Source: Limnomonas spitsbergensis (lineage: Eukaryota > Chlorophyta > Chlorophyceae > Chlamydomonadales). From it: a stretch of 64,000 nt of DNA. Within the stretch, counting starts at the first letter, position 1. Every line of letters starts with the position of its first letter. The translations under genes and the position numbers were made by a program. This document shows, one piece after another, positions 1 to 10,449 of the stretch. A model generated the notes under the pieces. That model was given only the letters and a program-made list of their open reading frames with translations, searched no databases and was not told where the DNA came from. The DNA is taken from assembly GCA_037349105.1 (NCBI GenBank), contig JAYJMM010000009.1, positions 3,885,001-3,949,000 of the forward strand, read 5' to 3'.

Positions 1-15
1 TAAACAACATTTGTA

Positions 16-166
16 TTATCTGAGCATCTGAAGCAGAAAATAACACAGAAAAACATCAGATCTACTGCTGCTTTTGCTCATGCTGAGCCCTGGCCTGGTG
101 CCTCTTGCCCGCTGGTCCATGCTGCCACGCCAGATCCCGGCAACTGCTGCAGCCTCGGCTTTCCAT
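16..166 (-). CDS. Possible last exon of gene C
   Basis: A pyrimidine-rich acceptor (CCCCCATTGCAG) sits immediately above 166. In the phase required by exon 3 the exon is open for 49 codons (WKAEAAAVAG...) and stops at TAA, 16-18. Other phases are also open for 22-34 codons, so the frame is not proved. A gap of 1.2 kb separates it from exon 3, and another exon could lie between. Confidence 0.28.
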
Positions 167-3100
167 CTGCAATGGGGGCAGCCTAGCACCCAAGTGGCTA
201 GGCTGCCCCAAATCCTCATCCACTGCTGCTGTCAGTCCCTTTTTCCTTTGCGCTTGCTGATGAGCCAGTGAGAAAAGGGACGATATCTTCTTATGCTTGC
301 GTACCGAGTAAGCATGCTGCCCTTGCGGAAAAGGGAAACGTGTACAATATCGCCCATAGCAATGGTTATACGCGATTTGCAAAGCCAAGCAAAGACAAGC
401 TGCAAATGGCTCGAAACGCCTATTTCCACACTTTTTCGTACACATACGAATTTTTGCGATTGTCACGAGTTGGTTCGGCCGATGAACGCATAAATACGAT
501 TATACGGTACGTACCGTACTGTCAGTCTCATTTGGTGTCATTTATGGTTTCAAAAATTGTAACCACTGCCGACAATCGTATAATCGTATTTATGCGTTCA
601 TCGGGTGTCGGGTGTAGGCGATATGTATTCGAAAAGCTTTTTGGCCGCGCGGCGATGACACCTCTCGCCCGCCACCCACCCAACGTAATCGTCCGTGACG
701 ACTGCCGTACTGGTGTCAGTCGCTTACAGCCTAGCACCGACGATACTGATCAAGCGGAGGTCGCGAGTTCGACACCTGCCGGTAGCAGAAAAAGTTGTTG
801 CATACCGTGCGTTATCGCACTGACACGCCGATGGTTGTTCGCACCCGAAAGAAAACAACCCCGAAAAAGAGCGAGGGGTTCAAGAAAAGTAAAGACATCA
901 AAAGAAACCCTGGGAAGGTTTCAAAGATTCCCACGTTTTTTTTTTAGTCACTTTTTTCTAGGCACACTTTTTTTACAGTCTCCCATGAAGGAGATCCCTA
1001 AAAAAGATGGGGGCCACCTGAACCCTTACCCTTGAAGCCCCAAGCTTCATACACCCTAAACCCTGAAGCCCGCAAGTTTCATTCACGTGTATGTATGTGT
1101 GTGGGGGGTATTCAAGAGCCCAAAACCTGTAAGCCCAAAACTTGTACCTTTGGGTGGGTCCTCTAGAGGCCCAATTGTCCCAAGCTTCACACCTAAAGCC
1201 CCAAGCTTCACACCTGAAGCCCCAAGCTTCACACCTAAAGCCCCGTGCTTCACACACCTTAAGTCAATCAGTCCCAAAACCCTTAGCCCTGAACCCCGGA
1301 GGTCTCGCATCTCTGATTCACACACCCTTGAACCTTATCCCTGAACCCCCAAGATCCACTCCCACACCTCTGAGCAGGGTCCTCCGGAACGTTCCAGCGA
1401 GACCGCTGGCGAACACCCGGTTGTTGCGCCGGCTGTTGCGCATGGTGTTGTGCCATCTGTTGTGCTTGGTGTTGCACCAAGTGTTGCGCTTGGAGTTGCG
1501 GCAGCTGATGCGCTTGGTGTTGTGGCAGCTGATGCGCTTGGTGTTGCGGCAGCTGATGCGCTTGGTGTTGCGGGGATTCCGGCAAAAATCCTCCTCCTTC
1601 GTCACCACCTCCACCACTGCCAATGAAACTGCCACCACCACCACTAGCGACACCGCTGCTGGCGCTGCCGTTCAGGACGTGCTCTGCGGCCGCCATCATC
1701 TCCCTCGTCATCGACACGGAGGCGGCTGTCTGCACCACAGCCGCACGCAGGCCCGCGTCGAAGGAGGACCCGGCGGGCAGGCGCTGCAGGGCGACCGCCG
1801 CGGCGGCCAGCGCCAGCCCGGGGTTCTCAGCCGCCATCGTGATGAAGTCCTCGGCGCTCATGTGGGCATGTGGGGGTGGGGCATCTGCGCCGCCGCACAG
1901 CAACAGAACGATGGAGTAAATGAACGACAACTGCAGCACCGGTACCGGTAAGTGATGAAATGTATGCACCCTGAGGATCGAGTTTGCAGCGCTCATGTGG
2001 GCATGTGGGGGTGGAGCATCTGCGCCGCTGTATGACAACAAAAGGTTGGAGCTCCTACTTCCTAGCTGCATTACCCACATTTCGAGGTCAGCCATCAACA
2101 CCTGATGCCCCTTTTATTGCGCCACTAGTCCCCTCTACCCTCCGGAGGGCACTAGGGCATGACCCATGTCTTATGCGGCCAGGCCGGCAAAACTCCGCTT
2201 TGTTTCACCCTTTCAATCATTGCTCCACTCCCCTTATGCGGCCAGGCCGGCAAAACTCCGCTTTGTTTCACCCTTTCAATCATTGCTCCACTCCCCTTCT
2301 GCGGCCAGGCCGGCAAAACTCCGCTTTGTTTCACCCTTTCAATCATGTCTCCACTCCCCTTATGCGGCCAGGCCGGCAAAACTCCGCTTTGTTTCACCCT
2401 TTCAATCATGTCTCCACTCCAGGGTCCTGGGGGCCGGTCGGCCACCGACGCCAGAAAAAAAACTTGAAAAAAAACCGACCACTCCAGAACCCTGGCATCG
2501 GCGGGGCGCCGATGCCAGATTGCTATATGTAGGCCACGCGTCGGCGTCAGCCGACACGTTTTACACGCTCGTCGGCTAAATCGTTATGTCGAACTCCGAG
2601 ATCCAAGAGGGTCCTATAGTTATCGATGACGAAGTAGAAGTCTCCTAGACAGTTAGGCCCCCCGTGTAACGTTCTTGACTTCAAAAAATGAAATCCGGCT
2701 TCACACTTTTTCACGTCTCACACTTTTTCGCACTTACCGAAAAAAACAAAGAAACAGCCGACCGGGAAATAAGGCCTGGTCGGCGTCAGCCGACCGGAAA
2801 AAAGAGGGTGGTCGGCGTCAGCCGACCTTTCTGAAAAGGCCCCCCAGGACCCTGCTCCACTTCCCTTATGCATCGCCCTCAATGCAAATTGTCCCCTTGA
2901 TTTTCCTTTTCTTACCCATCACCCCACATGAGGGACCAGGCAAAATGCTGCTCACCTAGCAAAGCCGCTTCACCCCACCTGTTCCCTGCCCCTTTCCCCT
3001 GCCTCCATTGAAGGCCTTGATCCCCATGGTCCCCTTCATGTCGCTCCTCCGTCCCCTTCATCCCACCAGAGGGCTCGTCCAATGTCCTTTCGCTGCCTGT

Positions 3101-6100
3101 CCATCAAAGCCACTTTACTTCACCGGCATTCCTTGCTCCAGCTCCCCTCTTTCGTATGTTATCCCTCGATATCTCCCCCCAGACTCCTTCATCCCCCCAG
3201 AGGGCACGTCCAATGTCCTTTCGCTGCCTGTCCATCGAAGCCACTTTACTTCACCGGCATTCCTTGCTCCAGCTCCCCTCTTTCATATGTTATCCCTCGA
3301 TATCTCCCCCCAGACTCCTTCATCCCCCCAGAGGGCACGTCCAATGTCCTTTCGCTGCCTGTCCATCAAAGCCACTTTACTTCACCGGCATTCCTTGCTC
3401 CAGCTCCCCTCTTTCATATGTTATCCCTCGATATCTCCCCCCAGACTCCTTCATCCCACTAGAGGGCTCGTCCAATGTCCTTTCGCTGCCTGTCCATCAA
3501 AGCCACTTTACTTCACCGGCATTCCTTGCTCCAGCTCCCCTCTTTCATATGTTATCCCTCGATATCTCCCCCCAGACTCCTTCATCCCACCAGAGGGCAC
3601 GTCCAATGTCCTTTCGCTGCCTGTCCATCAAAGCCACTTTACTTCACCGGCATTCCTTGCTCCACTCCCCGCTTTCGTATGTTCTCCCTCGATTCCTCCC
3701 TTTGGGTCTCCTTGATCCCACCAGGGGGCACTACCTTGCGCTGTCTAGCGAGCCTAGATTAGGGCTTAAATTGGAGCCCTGGATGCCCTGGTAGCACTAT
3801 ATCGCAAAATACAGCACAGGTCAAGCCTGACTGTGCTGCCCTACATGTCACCTCCTGTCCTTCTACCCTTGCTGCACCCCTAATGCTAACCCTAAACCCT
3901 TAACATACACCCTAAACCCACCTGAGGGGGCGTCCCATGTCTTATGCGGCCTGGCAAGCAACGCCGGGGCTGCCGACGGCAGAGGCTGCAATACGTCCTC
4001 CATCTGGAGAGAAACAGCAGCAGCAGCAGCAGCAGAAAAAGCAGCAGAAGAAGATGAAGTAGCAGTGACAACAGAAGCGGCAGCAAGGGTAGGGGCAGCA
4101 GCAGAGGAATTTATATTCCCAATGCCGCTGGCGGCTCCGGCAGAGATGGCATCCAGAGCCGTCTGCGCTACCTCCTCCGTGCCTGACGCCGAATTCCCCC
4201 GGCGGGCGTTTCCCCGCTTCTGCGCAAGCGCCGCCAGCGCCAGAGCCCGGCCCCCGACATCCGCCGCGCTCCCACCGCCGCCGCCGCCAACGCCGCCGCT
4301 GCTGCTGCATCGTCTCAGCGCAGCCTCAGCGGCCGCTGACACCGCTGCATCGTCCGCACGCCCCGCGCTGTGCCGCCCGGTGACGTCCGCCTGATCCCTG
4401 CCCAAACCCTCGACCCCGCCTAGCGCCCAATCCCCGCCCATCCCCTGATCCCCGCCTGGTGCCTTGTTGGTAAGGAGGTGGCCGTTGGACAAAGCGTCGG
4501 CAACCTGACCCAGTGTGGCCACAGAGGTCCAGGGCAGCGGACAGATGCCGGTGGCAGGCTCAGGTGGCGGGCTGCGGGGAATGGTCCTGGGCGCGAGGAA
4601 GGGGCTGCCCCACTCCCCATTTTCATTGCCCATTGTGACGGGGTCGTGGAGGAACACGACAGAGGCCTGAAGGAAAATAGAAGGCAGGAGAGGAGGAGAG
4701 GGATGAGGCAGGAGAGGGATGAGGCAGGAGAGGGATGAGGTAGGAGAGGGATGAGGCAGGAGGGGGATGAGGCAGGAGAGGGATGAGGCAGGAGAGGGAT
4801 GAGGCAGGAGAGGGATGAGGCAGGAGAGGGATGAGGCAGGAGAGGGATGAGGCAGGAGAGGGATGAGGCAGGAGAGGGATGAGGCAGGAGAGGGATGAGG
4901 CAGGAGAGGGATGAGGCAGGAGAGGGATGAGGCAGGAGAGGGATGAGGCAGGAGAGGGATGAGGCAGGAGAGGGATGAGGCAGGAGAGGGATGAGGCAGG
5001 AGAGGAATGAGGCAGGAGAGGGATGAGGCAGGAGAGGGATGAGGCAGGAGGGGGATGAGGCAGGAGAGGGATGAGGCAGGAGAGGGATGAGGCAGGAGAG
5101 AGATGAGGCAGGAGAGGGATGAGGCAGGAGAGGGATGAGGCAGGAGAGGGATGAGGCAGGAGAGGGATGAGGCAGGAGAGGGATGAGGCAGGAGAGGGAT
5201 GAGGCAGGAGAGGGATGAGGCAGGAGAGGGAAGAGGCAGGAGAGGGATGAGGCAGGAGAGGGATGAGTCAGGAGAGGGATGAGGCAGGAGAGGGATGATT
5301 CAGGAGAGGGATGAGGCAGGAGAGGGATGAGGCAGGAGAGGGATGAGGCAGGAGAGGGATGAGGCAGGAGAGGGATGAGGCAGGAGAGGGATGAGGCAGG
5401 AGAGGGATGAGGCAGGAGAGGGATGAGGCAGGAGAGGGATGAGGCAGGAGAGGGATGAGGCAGGAGAGGGATGAGGCAGGAGAGGGATGAGGCAGGAGAG
5501 GGATGATTCAGGAGAGGGATGAGGCAGGAGGGGGATGAGGCAGGAGAGGGATGAGGCAGGAGGGGGATGAGGCAGGAGAGGGATGAGTCAGGAGGGGGAT
5601 GAGGCAGGAGGGGGATGAGGCAGGAGAGGGATGAGGCAGGAGGGGGATGAGGCAGGAGAGGGATGAGGCAGGAGAGGGATGAGGCAGGAGAGGGATGAGG
5701 CAGGAGAGGGATGAGGCAGGAGAGGGATGAGGCAGGAGAGGGATGAGGCAGGAGAGGGATGAGGCAGGAGAGGGATGAGGCAGGAGAGGGATGAGGCAGG
5801 AGGGGGATGAGGCAGGAGAGGGATGAGGCAGGAGAGGGATGAGTCAGGAGAGGGATGAGGCAGGAGAGGGATGAGGCAGGAGAGGGATGAGGCAGGAGAG
5901 GGATGAGTCAGGAGAGGGATGACCCAGGAGAGGGATGAGGCAGGAGAGGGATGAGGCAGGAGAGGGATGAGGCAGGAGAGGGATGAGGCAGGAGAGGGAT
6001 GAGGCAGGAGAGTGATGAGGCAGGAGAGGGACGAGGCAGGAGGGGGATGAGGCAGGAGAGGGATGAGGCAGGAGGGGGATGAGGCAGGAGAGGAATGAGG

Positions 6101-9100
6101 CAGAAGAGGGATGAGGCAGGAGAGGGATGAGGCAGGAGAGGGATGAGGCAGGAGAGGGATGAGGCAGGAGAGGGATGACGCAGGAGAGGGACGAGGCAGG
6201 AGAGGGATGAGGCAGGAGAGGGATGAGGCAGGAGAGGGATGAGGCAGGAGAGGGATGAGGCAGGAGAGGGATGAGGCAGGAGAGGGATGAGGCAGGAGAG
6301 GGATGAGGCAGGAGAGTGATGAGGCAGGAGAGGGACGAGGCAGGAGGGGGATGAGGCAGGAGAGGGATGAGGCAGGAGGGGGATGAGGCAGGAGAGGAAT
6401 GAGGCAGAAGAGGGATGAGGCAGGAGAGGGATGAGGCAGGAGAGGGATGAGGCAGGAGAGGGATGAGGCAGGAGAGGGATGAGGCAGGAGAGGGATGAGG
6501 CAGGAGAGGGATGAGGCAGAAGAGGGCTGTGAGGTTTGGTCCTAGTTGAAAGGAAACGACTACCCCACTCCCCATTGTTGTTGCACATTAAGACGAGATC
6601 AAGCAGAAAGTCGACAGAGGCCTGAATGTAGGGCATCAGAGGCCTGAATGTAGGGCACGAGAGGCCTGAATGTAGGGCACGAGAGGCCTGAATGTAGGGC
6701 AAGAGAGGCCTGAATGTAGGGCATGAGAGGCCTGAATGTAGGGCATGAGAGGCCTGAATGTAGGGCATGAGAGGCCTGAATGTAGGGCACGAGAGGCCTG
6801 AATGTAGGGCACGAGAGGCCTGAATGTAGGGCATGAGAGGCCTGAATGTAGGGCATGAGAGGCCTGAATGTAGGGCACGAGAGGCCTGAATGTAGGGCAC
6901 AAGAGGCCTGAATGTAGGGCATGAGAGGCCTGAATGTAGGGCACGAAAGGCCTGAATGTAGGGCACGAGAGGCCTGAACGTAGGGCACGAGAGGCCTGAA
7001 TGTAGGGCACGAAAGGCCTGAATGTAGGGTACAAGAGGCCTGGATGTATGGCACGAGAGGCCTGAATGTAGGGCACGAGAGGCCTGCATATATAAAGAGG
7101 GATAAGACTCACAAGGGGCATAAGAGGGATCAGCTCTACTCAAATCATCTGCCTGCCTGCCTGACTGACCCAGACCCAAGTTATCATCAGCCTGCCTTCC
7201 TACCTGCCCGACTGTCTGACTGACTGACTGACTGCCTGCCTGCCTGCCTGATTGACCCAGACCCAAGTCATCATCAGCTGACACAGCATATGGACCCAGC
7301 CACCCAGGCTTTGTCAGTTTGTGCACCCAAGGCTTAACCTTGAGTCAGGGCAGGATCAGGCTGAACCCTGTCCCGGCTGAATCCTGACCCGGCTTAACCC
7401 TGACCCGGGGCAGGATCAGGCTGAACCCTGACCCGGGGCAGGATCAGGCTGAAACCTGACCCGGGGCAGGATCAGGCTGAAACCTGACCCGTATGAAGCC
7501 TTTCCCGGCTGAATCCTGACCCGGCTGAACCCTGTCCCGTATGAAGCCTGTCCTGGCTGGATCCTGACCCGGCTGAACCCTGTCCTGTATGAAGCCCGTC
7601 CCGGCTGAACGCTGACCAGGCTGAACCCTGACCCGGGGCAGGATCAGGCTGAACCCTGACCCGGGGCAGGATCAGGCTGAAACCCTGACCCGGGGCAGGA
7701 TCAGGCTGAAACCTGACCCGTATGAATCATGACCCGGCTGAACCCTGTCCCGGCTGAACCCTGTCCCGGCTGAACCCTGACCTAGGGCAGGATCAGTTTA
7801 CACCACTCATGGACCCATGCCTCATCAAGCTGACACCTAGGCTAGACAGCTACCATTCCCCGACCCACGACAACATCAGGTTTTGGACCCAGGAGGTCAT
7901 CAGGCTAAACCCTGACTTGGGGCAAGATCAGATTTTGGACCGAGGAGGTCATCAGGCTACACCCTGACTCGGGGTATGATCAGTGGCTAGCACAGCAAAT
8001 CGACCCAGCCACCAACGCCTCATCAGGCTAAATTCTTACACAGGGCACAGGATTCTGACACAGAGCACCGCCATAACCTGCAGTTGAGCGTCATCAGGTT
8101 TTGGACCCAGGGCTTGTCAGGCTAAATTCAGACACAGGCCACCGCCATCACCTGCAGTGGTGCGTCGTCATCCCCGTGGAGGAGCATGCGTGCCGCCAAG
8201 CCTCCGCCCAGCCCAGCGGCAGCCGGATGGTGCGCGTGGCTCGCCCTCACCGCCTTGCCCGGCAGTCCTTGAGGGTCAGGGCCAACAGCAGCAGCAGGTG
8301 AGGGCAACGCAGCGAGCTTGGCCACCGACGCCCTGCTCCTTGACCGGGTAGCCGTGGGCGCCGTGGGGGACGTGTCCAGCCCCTCGCTGGCTGGCCCTGC
8401 TCTAGCACCCGGGGAAGTAGCAGAAACACCCGTCTCCGACGCGGCCGCCGCTGCGGCCGCCGCGGCGATGGCTGCGGCGGTGGATGAACCAGAGGCCTCG
8501 GCCTTGCCGATCGTGACGCTGGATCGGTGCTGCTTGAGTACCGCCAGCTTGGCGGCGAGGCCTGGGTTAGGAGCCGCCGTGGCAGCCGTGTCGGAAGCAT
8601 CCGGTTGGTGGCAGACAGCTCCGCGGAGCGCATCAGTGGAGAGCGGGGCGCTCTCCGGCCTGCTAGCGGTGGTGACCGGGCCCGAGGCCCGCGGCGAGGT
8701 GGTGCCAGCGCCGGTCGCGAGAGTCTCGTGGGAGAGGTATGTCGCGACGGGCGCGGCCGCGTGTCGTCCCTCCTCGCTCGTGCGGGATGTTCCTGCCGAG
8801 TTTGTTCTTCGGCCGCGGTACGGGAGAGCCTGTTGCTGACGCGGAGGTGTCGGATGCTGGGGGGGGAGAAGAGCTGGCGGGCTGACTTGGGCGGAGGGCC
8901 CGGGGGAGCCCCAACGCCGACGAGGCGGCGGCATCTGTGCCACGCGGGGGTCCTGCGGGCTTGCAGCCAGCGGAGGGCCTGCCAATGTGAACACTGAGCT
9001 GCTGTCGCTGACTAGACCGATCGAGTCCGTTGAGGTGTCGCCCGCGGCGCTCCCGGCGGTTGGGGACGGGCTGGCGACGGGGTGCGGATGGTGATCGGCG

Positions 9101-10260
9101 GGGGCGGCGGCACCAGCGGGTATGCGGCCTATGCGGCGGGCGGCGGCCGCAGACCCGCACGGCTCGGGCCGGGGGCTGGGCGACAGCGGCGGGATACGGC
9201 TGCTCCCCGCGGGGCCAGCCGCTGCAGCCGAGTCGACCGAAGCGTGGACCTGTATTGGCGGCGGGGCGGCCATTGCACGCCTCCCACTGGCCGCGGCCTT
9301 TGCGGCGGGTGCGGGTTCCTCCGCTACACTTGTAGATGTGGTTTGAGACAGATCAGCGATGCTGTCCAGCCAAGCGTGCGGGCTCGGCCGTCGCGCAGGC
9401 GCAGCCCCCCCGGGTTTAATTGCTCTTAAAGCAGGGCCTGGGCTGGCAGACCGGGCGGTCGCCTTGTGAATGGCGCCCGCGCCACCTGCGGCTACGCGGC
9501 CGGAGGTCTGCGGCTTGTCATCTGAGCTTGACATGGCCCTGCGGCCATGGCTCACTGGTCTTGCCTTGTCATCAACACGAGGGGAAGCCACAGCAGCCTT
9601 GCTTGCGGCAGCTACGGCCAGTTTCTTAGCAGCTGCTGTCGACGCCGCTGACAAGGGTCTGGGGCGTAGCGGGGACGCATGGGGGATCTGGCGAGAAGCT
9701 GCAGCGGGAGCAGGCTGCTGTGGCGAGGCGTTGTTTGCAGCGGGGGCGGTGCGGGGGGCAGAGGCCCACCGCCCTGCAGGCGCAGCCTTGCTCCCTGCTC
9801 CTCCAACTGCTGCGGCCTTACTGCCCGCTGCTGCTGCCTTCACCGCCGATTGCTGGTTATCTTTACTGGCTGCTGCTTCCGCTTTGCCTCCGTTCGCTGG
9901 TGTCCGCTGCTCACGCACGATGGCGGGGTCGAGACGCATGGGGCTAGCAGCATGGCGTCCATCGCTTGACATGCGCACCCTGCCGCTTCGGCTGACTGGC
10001 CGGACGTGCTCCTTGAACTGTGACCAATCCTGCTGTAGTTGGTCGAAATGGCTATGCAAGGTCGACATGCGCATGCGCTGCGGAGAGCCATGCGGTCCGG
10101 CACGCTGCTGTTGCTGCTGCTGTTGCTCTGCTGGAGGCTCTGCCATGCTGGGGGCATTGCAGCAAGCCCCTGGTGCTGCAGCTGCAGCTCCTGATGGTTC
10201 CAGAGGCTGTTTCGTTATGTCCCTGTCTGCAGGGGTGCCTGCGGGGTGGTTTTCCTCCAT
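16..10260 (-). CDS. Gene C: low-complexity Ala/Gln-rich protein, four-exon model
   Basis: Proposed exons on the minus strand: 8152-10260, 3922-4666, 1368-1884 and, tentatively, 16-166. Codon phases agree at every junction (0, 1, 2) and give about 1173 residues. I do not recognise the family. Exon 1 encodes Ala/Pro/Ser-rich sequence with a Gln run and one less repetitive stretch that includes HSHFDQLQQDWSQFKEHVRP. Exon 2 is Ala/Gly/Ser-rich. Exon 3 starts with an Ala-rich helical stretch (MSAEDFITMAAENPG) followed by Gln/His repeats and ends near RSRWNVPEDP. The start chosen is the ATG at 10258-10260 (MEENHPAG), because upstream codons look like leader sequence. The introns (4667-8151, 1885-3921, 167-1367) are mostly minisatellite derived from the flanking splice junctions. 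Disordered regulatory or scaffold proteins look like this in volvocine algae, but that role is inference. Confidence 0.55.
167..1367. other. Gene C 3' intron or flank: hairpin, tRNA-like fragment, short array
   Basis: No convincing coding sequence. It holds the perfect 26-bp inverted repeat at 481-602, a tRNA-like fragment with a B-box-like GAGTTCGACACC at about 764-775, and a roughly 21-bp array at 1179-1253 whose minus-strand unit AGGTGTGAAGCTTGGGG resembles the exon 3 donor. Confidence 0.5.
481..602. repeat. Perfect 26-bp inverted repeat (foldback)
   Basis: Positions 481-506 and 577-602 are exact reverse complements (arm starts GATGAACGCATAAATACG) with a 70-base loop. The loop carries the near-palindrome GGTACGTACCGTAC. 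No target duplication is clear, so it could be a small foldback element or a structured RNA in the gene C 3' region. Confidence 0.75.
1368..1884 (-). CDS. Gene C exon 3 with Gln/His repeats
   Basis: Acceptor GGCGCAG|AT at 1884 matches the phase-1 end of exon 2, making a split Asp codon. The exon carries about 75 codons of Ala-rich, helix-prone sequence, a Gly-rich linker, then four 24-bp repeats (about 1490-1580) encoding QHQAHQLP. It ends at CAGAG|GTGTGG (1368), phase 2. A second copy of the acceptor and the first 30 exon bases is found at about 1993-2030. Confidence 0.5.
2171..2419 (+). repeat. 63-bp tandem repeat, four copies
   Basis: Copies start at about 2171, 2234, 2297 and 2360 and share TTATGCGGCCAGGCCGGC. 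The first is preceded by a sequence matching the end of gene C exon 2 plus its donor (compare 2143-2175 with 3916-3955), so the array appears seeded by that junction. Because 63 is a multiple of three, both strands stay open; the short reading frames here are artefacts. Confidence 0.85.
2420..2854. mobile_element. Non-autonomous hAT-like element (435 bp)
   Basis: Terminal inverted repeats CAGGGTCCTGGGGGCC (2420) and its complement with one extra base (ending 2854) enclose 435 bp with no transposase. They are flanked by an 8-bp duplication CTCCACTC / CTCCACTT (2412-2419 and 2855-2862, seven of eight matching). CAGGG-type ends with an 8-bp duplication fit the hAT superfamily. Inside, the palindromic motif GTCGGCGTCAGCCGAC occurs three times (about 2543, 2778 and 2813), probably subterminal binding repeats. 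It sits in the last unit of the 63-bp array, so it arrived after the array formed. Confidence 0.7.
3069..3700 (+). repeat. 131-bp tandem repeat, about five copies
   Basis: The motif AATGTCCTTTCGCTGCCTG recurs at 3081, 3212, 3343, 3474 and 3605, exactly 131 bases apart. Each unit carries a diverged copy of the gene C exon 2 end and donor (minus strand CCTCTG|GTGGGA). The plus-strand frames of 95-235 codons through here are repeat artefacts. Confidence 0.88.
3922..4666 (-). CDS. Gene C exon 2
   Basis: Acceptor TTTTCCTTCAG|GCCTCT lies just above 4666. The 248 codons that follow are open, starting ASVVFLHDPVTMGNENGEWG, then Gly- and Ala-rich runs, and ending near HKTWDAPS. The donor is TCAG|GTGGGT at 3922, phase 1. 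A diverged copy of the first 90 bases sits at about 6535-6632, and copies of the last 45 bases plus donor build the arrays at 2171-2420 and 3081-3690. Confidence 0.55.
4686..6525 (+). repeat. 16-bp minisatellite, about 115 copies
   Basis: The unit GGATGAGGCAGGAGAG repeats for 1.8 kb with scattered single-base variants. On the minus strand, the sense strand of gene C, it is a pyrimidine-rich CTCTCCTGCCTCATCC tract directly upstream of the exon 2 acceptor at 4667, so it looks like an expanded polypyrimidine tract. The unit lacks stops in several frames, which makes a 472-codon minus-strand frame that I reject as a gene. Confidence 0.95.
6535..6632 (-). pseudogene. Diverged copy of the start of gene C exon 2
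   Basis: Read on the minus strand this gives CNNNGEWGSRFLSTRTKP, matching GNENGEWGSPFLAPRTIP of the exon at 4666. It is bounded by the 16-bp array on one side and by the 22-bp acceptor array on the other. It looks like a duplicated exon edge that flanks the array, not a used exon. Confidence 0.6.
6624..7088 (+). repeat. 22-bp minisatellite of acceptor-like units, about 21 copies
   Basis: The unit GAGGCCTGAATGTAGGGCAC(GA) has a 22-base period. Its complement contains TACATTCAG|GCCTCT, a copy of the gene C exon 2 acceptor (CCTTCAG|GCCTCT). The array is therefore a run of about 21 decayed 3' splice sites on the gene's sense strand. Confidence 0.88.
7330..8100 (+). repeat. Irregular repeats in the gene C first intron
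   Basis: Variants of CTGAACCCTGACCCGGGGCAGGATCAG recur from 7340 to about 7800 with spacing near 33 bases, followed by longer diverged units. The last units (8045-8100) copy the exon 1 end and donor. No coding potential. Confidence 0.7.
8152..10260 (-). CDS. Gene C exon 1
   Basis: A 2.1-kb open stretch of 703 codons on the minus strand, far too long to be chance in this base composition and not built from one tandem unit. It is rich in Ala, Ser, Pro and Gly, with an eight-Gln run near residue 50. The reading frame continues past 8152 to a stop near 8128, but CTGCAG|GTGATG at 8152 is a good donor. A degenerate copy of this exon end plus donor lies at about 8065-8100, which supports the boundary. 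The frame is also open upstream to 10449, so a longer start is possible. Confidence 0.7.
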
Positions 10261-10449
10261 GTCCGAGGCGGAGGAGTGGCAGCAGCGCAAACACGTCTCT
10301 TTAAGGGAGTATGTGTCACGATGTTTGCACCAAGTAGAGCAGGAAGCAACGTAGCAAGCGCAAGGCCGTGATGTCACACTACGGTATCTGCATCTGACAG
10401 GGACGGGTCCCTGCCTCTGACTGTCGGTCGATGCGGGCAAGCAGGTCAC

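Noticed and set aside
726..790. Possible tRNA gene with A- and B-box-like motifs
   Set aside because: The B-box-like GAGTTCGACACC and an A-box-like TAGCACCGACG are 33 bases apart, but acceptor and T stems do not pair, so at most a decayed tRNA or SINE fragment.
268..1035. 255-codon plus-strand frame
   Set aside because: Spans the 26-bp foldback and a tRNA-like fragment, has no domain or splice support, and ends in low-complexity sequence.
5844..7326. Minus-strand frames of 243 and 472 codons rich in Pro/Ser/Leu
   Set aside because: Produced by the 16-bp and 22-bp arrays in the intron of gene C; perfect periodic protein repeats with no start context.
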